From Nitrososphaerales archaeon TH526 (GTDB lineage Archaea > Thermoproteota > Nitrososphaeria > Nitrososphaerales > Nitrososphaeraceae): 9,377 bases of DNA. Positions 6,696 through 9,377 of this stretch are shown here, piece after piece. Position 1 is the first letter of the stretch. The number at the start of each line of letters is the position of its first letter. Made by a program: the position numbers and the translations under genes. The notes beneath the pieces are model-generated. The model made no database searches, was not told the origin of the DNA, and worked only from the letters and a program-made list of their open reading frames with translations. Location: assembly GCA_014523665.1 (NCBI GenBank), contig JAATVR010000543.1:1-9377 (forward strand). Direction: 5' to 3'.

Positions 6696-7092
6696 ATGGG
6701 ATATACTATGATAAATCCAAAGCCGTCTGACAGAAGCATATTCAGAAAAAATATTGGAAGGGCATTACTAAACAAAGAAGGAGATTTTGAATATCTAAAG
6801 GAGCAATTATTTACAACTTAGGAATATAGATAAGGAAAAGAATATTGAGTCACGGATCACTGATATATTGCGCAAATCATTCTATTTCAGATTGATTCCT
6901 ATTGAGGGACAAGATAAGAGGATGGGAAAAACAGGAATGGAAAGTAGATTGATTGGTACAGTAGTTCGTTGCAAGCTATGTAGTCCATCAAAGAATTGGC
7001 TTGGTAAATATTCTCCTATACCTAAGATAAAAGGCGGAAAAATGTGGTTATCTCAACACCTAGATTCGATCGGCTTGACAGAAAGTGACCTC
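6696..7092 (+). pseudogene. Frameshifted unrecognised gene, possibly GIY-YIG-like, cut by a transposase fragment
   Basis: Frame one (ATG 6696 to TAG 6819-6821) gives INPKPSDRSIFRKNIGRALL and then NKEGDFEYLKEQLFTT. A one-base shift continues directly as LRNIDKEKNIESRITDILRK, SFYFRLIPIEGQ, GKTGMESRLIGTVVRCKLC, SKNWLGKYSPIPKIKGG and WLSQHLDSIGLTESDL, up to about 7092. After that the frame reads the opposite strand of the transposase fragment (to TAG near 7180), which is not this gene. S-x-F-R-x-x-I-G-x-x-L-L followed by a basic region and a C-terminal W-L-x-x-H-L loosely recalls the small GIY-YIG nuclease superfamily; DGIYYD in a neighbouring frame at about 6696 hints at the GIY strand. That assignment is weak. 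What is clear is a roughly 130-residue coding remnant with one frameshift and a lost 3' end. Confidence 0.5.
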
Positions 7093-7439
7093 TTCCTTTC
7101 AGACCATTTGCTTGCTACTTTTCTTGAGCAATCATCCAAACAGCTAATAATACAATTCCTTTCACTGGAATTACTGAGGTAGAATGGCTCAAGGATATCC
7201 ATCTGGACCATATCATTGGGATGCTTCATGGCAAACCGTTTGTAACTTATTTTGGCCTTACACTTGAGGATGTTAAGACCATATCTCTTTAGTATCTTGT
7301 ATATAGATCGTGTACTTAACGACAATCCAATGCTTCTTTTTAATCGAAACTTGATTCTACTACATCCAAATCTCTTGGACTTTTCAAACCTATTTCTGAT
7401 TTCTATTTGAATACACTTCCTCACAGAAGTGTAACCCAT
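7090..7439 (-). mobile_element. Fragment of an IS481/rve-type DDE transposase
   Basis: The minus-strand frame starting at 7439 shows a piece of an integrase-core transposase. An N-terminal DNA-binding part contains RFGCSRIKFRLKRSIGLSLS and STRSIYKILKRYGLNILK (residues about 23-58). It is followed by KRFAMKHPNDMVQMDILEPF, where D81 is the first catalytic Asp, and by ISCLDDCSRKVASKWSERKR, the conserved strand after it. The second catalytic Asp and the Glu are missing: the frame leaves the family after KWSERKRS (about residue 118) and ends in sequence antisense to the neighbouring broken gene. Stops lie just upstream of 7439, so the N-terminus is also incomplete. It is about 120 of the roughly 300 residues expected, without recognisable terminal inverted repeats or target duplication. 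It cannot transpose and marks a past insertion followed by deletion. Confidence 0.8.
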
Positions 7440-7545
7440 CTTTGTAAGCTAAATTGTCACCTATGTCTGGCAGTACAACAACTAACTAACAGCAAAGCAC
7501 CCTTCATAAGGGCAAGGCTACGGAGGTTTCGTTAATTTGATGATA

Positions 7546-7561
7546 TTAAGTGTATACTTAA
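7546..7561. promoter_or_regulatory. Inverted repeat and box A-like site before the CBS/MDR chimera
   Basis: TTAAGT and ACTTAA flank GTAT, giving a 16-bp inverted repeat whose A/T-rich centre (TATACTTAAAA) is also a fair box A. It ends 30 bp before the ATG at 7592, so transcription would start very near that ATG. It may be the original promoter of the CBS gene, possibly with a repressor site over it. Confidence 0.4.
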
Positions 7562-7591
7562 AAGCCCAGCTACGATCATTATTTCTATCAT

Positions 7592-7855
7592 ATGACCACA
7601 ACTGTAAGAAACATCATGACGAAAAAATTAGAAACTATTGAGGATTCAGCTTCTGTTCAAGACGCAGCCAAGAAAATGAAGGATAAGAGTGTGAGCTCCT
7701 TGCTTAATATAGTAGCCGACCTTATTGATAATAACAGAATAAAAAGTACTTTAACTGATGTATTATCACCAATAAATGCAGAAAATCTGCGTAAGGCACA
7801 CTGCAAGCTCGAATCCGGTACATCTATTGGCAAGATTGTTTTATCTAGATTTTGA
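7592..7855 (+). pseudogene. Chimera: CBS-domain N-terminus joined to the C-terminus of a zinc-type MDR dehydrogenase
   Basis: The 87-residue frame is made of two unrelated parts. Residues 1-38 are the start of a CBS domain (VRNIMTKKLETIEDSASVQD, then AAKKMKDKSVSSLL), which in whole proteins comes in pairs and binds adenine nucleotides. From residue 39 the sequence is the C-terminal end of a medium-chain (MDR) alcohol dehydrogenase/quinone oxidoreductase: NIVADLIDNNRIKSTLTDVL, then A-x-x-K-x-x-x-K-L-E-S-G-T-S-I-G-K-I-V-L. The latter is the family's usual ending, H/K-x-x-L-E-S-G-x-x-x-G-K-I-V-L. The join is near 7705, in frame. The CBS half lacks its second strand-helix unit, and the MDR half lacks the catalytic zinc, Rossmann and active-site regions, so neither activity is expected. 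It arose by deletion or recombination between two genes, or is an assembly artefact. The reading frame is intact, so a short protein could still be made. Confidence 0.78.
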
Positions 7856-7920
7856 ACTGAAGTTTTAGATGAATGTTGACATAGTTAATTTAATTCTTCA
7901 GTTTGATAATTTAGATCATA

Positions 7921-8181
7921 ATGAGATATTTGACTAACATATGGATGGGGGGGACAAAAAGAGCTCTGGAAACAATGAGAGATATCTCAGATTCAATTAG
8001 TCAAGAAAATAATTCCGTGAAAACACAAACACCACAACTGGAAGAATATCTTTCTGAATTATTAAGGCTCAGGATGGTGTTATACAACGGAAATACAAGA
8101 CGATATTACTTCTGTGAAAAAAATGAAGAATCTCTGAAAAAGTGTCAAGCTAGTTTTTGTCGTAATAGCATGACAATATGA
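7921..8181 (+). CDS. Probable winged-helix regulator fragment (86 aa)
   Basis: The central part, TPQLEEYLSELLRLRMVLYN followed by GNTRRYYFCEKNEESLKKC, has the pattern of the recognition helix and wing of small archaeal winged-helix proteins of the HTH_45 type. There L-x-x-Y-L-x-x-L-x-x-x-x-x-I/L-x-Y is followed by a Y-x-x-T-E-K-G-x-x-x-L wing; here the last part is altered to FCEKNEESL. The N-terminal 35 residues (RALETMRDISDSISQENNSV) do not look like the first helices of that fold, so the beginning may be replaced or lost. A run of seven G at 7947-7953 lies inside codons 9-11. The C-terminal QASFCRNSMTI is unconvincing. It could be a decayed regulator or a functional short one. Confidence 0.42.
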   Translation: MRYLTNIWMGGTKRALETMRDISDSISQENNSVKTQTPQLEEYLSELLRLRMVLYNGNTRRYYFCEKNEESLKKCQASFCRNSMTI

Positions 8182-8276
8182 GCGTAACTTGTGTCACTAT
8201 TTGAAAATTTGTTTTAAGTAGCATTTAGTTTCTATTGGGAAGTCAACAGCAGCAGGGTGCAGGCTCCTTGGGCTAA

Positions 8277-8285
8277 TTTATAATA
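8277..8285 (+). promoter_or_regulatory. Predicted box A promoter of the LLM oxidoreductase
   Basis: TTTATAATA is a near-consensus archaeal box A 31-39 bp before the ATG at 8316. Transcription would start about 8-12 bases before that ATG. AGGG at 8308-8311 could act as a weak ribosome binding site if the leader is long enough. Confidence 0.6.
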
Positions 8286-8315
8286 AATCGTTACGGGTCT
8301 AGTGAATAGGGAAAA

Positions 8316-9335
8316 ATGAATCAATACACAGGAAATAAGGTGCAGTTTGGACTTGCTATTCCACAAGGATGGAGAGGAGGAGACTTATCATTACAGCAAG
8401 AAAATGACCCAGTTAAACAGTACGAATTCTCAAAATCTATATCAATTGCAGCTGATAATATTGGATTTGATTCGATTTATACATACGACCATTTAATTCC
8501 ATTCAATAGGAATGACTTAAATAAGAATATTTTTGAATGTCTCACTCTGTTATCTTCAGTAACTACAATCACAAAAAGAATAAAGATAGGACAGATAGTG
8601 ACTTGCAATTCGTATCGTAATCCCTCTCTATTGGCAAAAATAATATCTACTTTGGATGTCATTAGTAAAGGAAGATCAGAATTAGGAATAGGAGCAGGGT
8701 GGTATGGGAGAGAATATGAAGCATACGGATATGATTTCCCATCTCATGCTACAAGAATTAACCAGTTGGATGAAGCATTAACCATTATCAAGGCAATGTG
8801 GAGTAGTGAAGGATCAGCTTCCTTTGAAGGTAAATACTATAGGATAATAGATGCAATATGCAATCCAAAGCCAATTCAAAAGCCTCATCCTATCATTATG
8901 ATTGGAGGTTCTGGCCAAAAGTACTTACTTAAAGTAGCAGCAAAGCATGCAGATAGATATAACCTGTTCTTTGGTTCGCCCAGCAAGATGAAAAGGAAAA
9001 TTTCTGTTTTGAAGGAATACTGTAAGTCTCTTGAAAGTAGTAGAAGAATAAATTATCACAAAGATATTCAATATTCTGTTGTATTACCTTGTATTGTTAG
9101 AGATTCGGAAGAAGAAGTGAATCAGATTATAGAACAATACAGAGGAAAAGATAAAACTGTAGAGCAATATCTCAAAGATCTTGTTAATGGTATTTCGATA
9201 GGAATTCCTGAAAAGATCCTAAAAGGCATCAATGAATATCTAGATCTAGGAGTAACACATTTTATCTTTCAATTCACAGGGTTGGATGAGAATTCCTTGA
9301 AACTCTTTTATTCTAAGGTAATTAGAAAAGTATAG
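8316..9335 (+). CDS. LLM-class flavin/F420-dependent oxidoreductase
   Basis: Luciferase-like monooxygenase superfamily enzyme: a TIM-barrel protein that uses F420 or FMN to oxidise or reduce a small organic substrate in the cytoplasm. At 339 residues it is full length. Signatures in order are FGLAIPQGW (11-19), the first strand with its substrate-side aromatic; FDSIYTYDHLIPF (51-63); IGQIVTCNSYRNPSLLAK (91-108), the usual Thr-Cys-x-x-x-R-x-P-x-x-x-A-K segment near the cofactor; GRSELGIGAGWYGREYEAYG (119-138), the family's most typical motif; and PKPIQKPHPIIMIGGSG (184-200). This order resembles the Rv1855c-like F420-dependent group (TIGR03560 in my recollection) more than bacterial luciferase, so F420 is the favoured cofactor; Nitrososphaeria make F420. 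Substrate unknown. It stands alone with its own promoter and has no frameshift. The codon after Val 339 is TAG. Confidence 0.93.
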   Translation: MNQYTGNKVQFGLAIPQGWRGGDLSLQQENDPVKQYEFSKSISIAADNIGFDSIYTYDHLIPFNRNDLNKNIFECLTLLSSVTTITKRIKIGQIVTCNSYRNPSLLAKIISTLDVISKGRSELGIGAGWYGREYEAYGYDFPSHATRINQLDEALTIIKAMWSSEGSASFEGKYYRIIDAICNPKPIQKPHPIIMIGGSGQKYLLKVAAKHADRYNLFFGSPSKMKRKISVLKEYCKSLESSRRINYHKDIQYSVVLPCIVRDSEEEVNQIIEQYRGKDKTVEQYLKDLVNGISIGIPEKILKGINEYLDLGVTHFIFQFTGLDENSLKLFYSKVIRKV

Positions 9336-9377
9336 AGAATAATTATCAAAATACTAACACTTTGCTCTATCTTTGTA

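Noticed and set aside
8477..8662. Minus-strand 61-residue frame
   Set aside because: Antisense to the well-supported LLM oxidoreductase.
1..9377. tRNA, rRNA or other structured RNA genes
   Set aside because: No T-arm GGTTCRANYCC-type signature with matching acceptor stems and no rRNA-like segments were seen by eye. A tRNAscan-SE or Infernal run would settle it.

Overview
The window looks chromosomal and archaeal, most likely an AT-rich member of the Nitrososphaeria (ammonia-oxidising Thaumarchaeota). The main reasons are a full-length two-ring Cdc48/VAT-type AAA+ ATPase, an LLM-class (F420/FMN) oxidoreductase, an HTH plus coiled-coil regulator and a tiny one-helix membrane protein of kinds I associate with that group, A/T-rich box A-like promoters with short or absent leaders, and low gene density. 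The exact genus is inference; low GC would fit a Nitrosocosmicus-like organism better than the GC-richer Nitrososphaera.

Layout. 1-250: 3' part of a SemiSWEET (PQ-loop) transporter. 488-622: a 44-residue zinc-knuckle-like protein. 620-1480: sparse DNA with a short direct repeat, an out-of-frame 46-bp tandem duplication and a small glycine-zipper peptide that starts inside the repeat. 1479-1728 (minus): a small unrecognised gene readable in two overlapping frames. 1884-2687: an HTH/coiled-coil regulator broken by two compensating frameshifts. 2791-2982: a small membrane protein. 3182-3412 (minus): a possible small polybasic membrane protein. 3860-6076 (minus): intact cdc48. 6481-7855: a graveyard of gene pieces, namely a sufB 5' fragment with two indels, a frameshifted unrecognised gene (perhaps GIY-YIG-like), an IS481/rve-type transposase fragment that cuts into it, and an ORF whose first half is a CBS domain and second half the C-terminus of a zinc-type MDR dehydrogenase. 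7921-8181: a probable winged-helix fragment. 8316-9335: an intact LLM-class flavin/F420-dependent oxidoreductase.

The genes do not form an obvious pathway. The two long genes (cdc48 and the LLM oxidoreductase) are intact and look housekeeping or metabolic. Between them lies DNA where fragments of unrelated genes have been joined and are decaying. Because the long genes are clean, the frameshifts elsewhere are more likely real decay than general sequencing error, although two of them sit in short T/A runs. I found no CRISPR array, tRNA, rRNA or complete mobile element. The most unusual items are the CBS/MDR chimera, the sufB fragment, and the small peptide gene whose 5' end has been duplicated out of frame.
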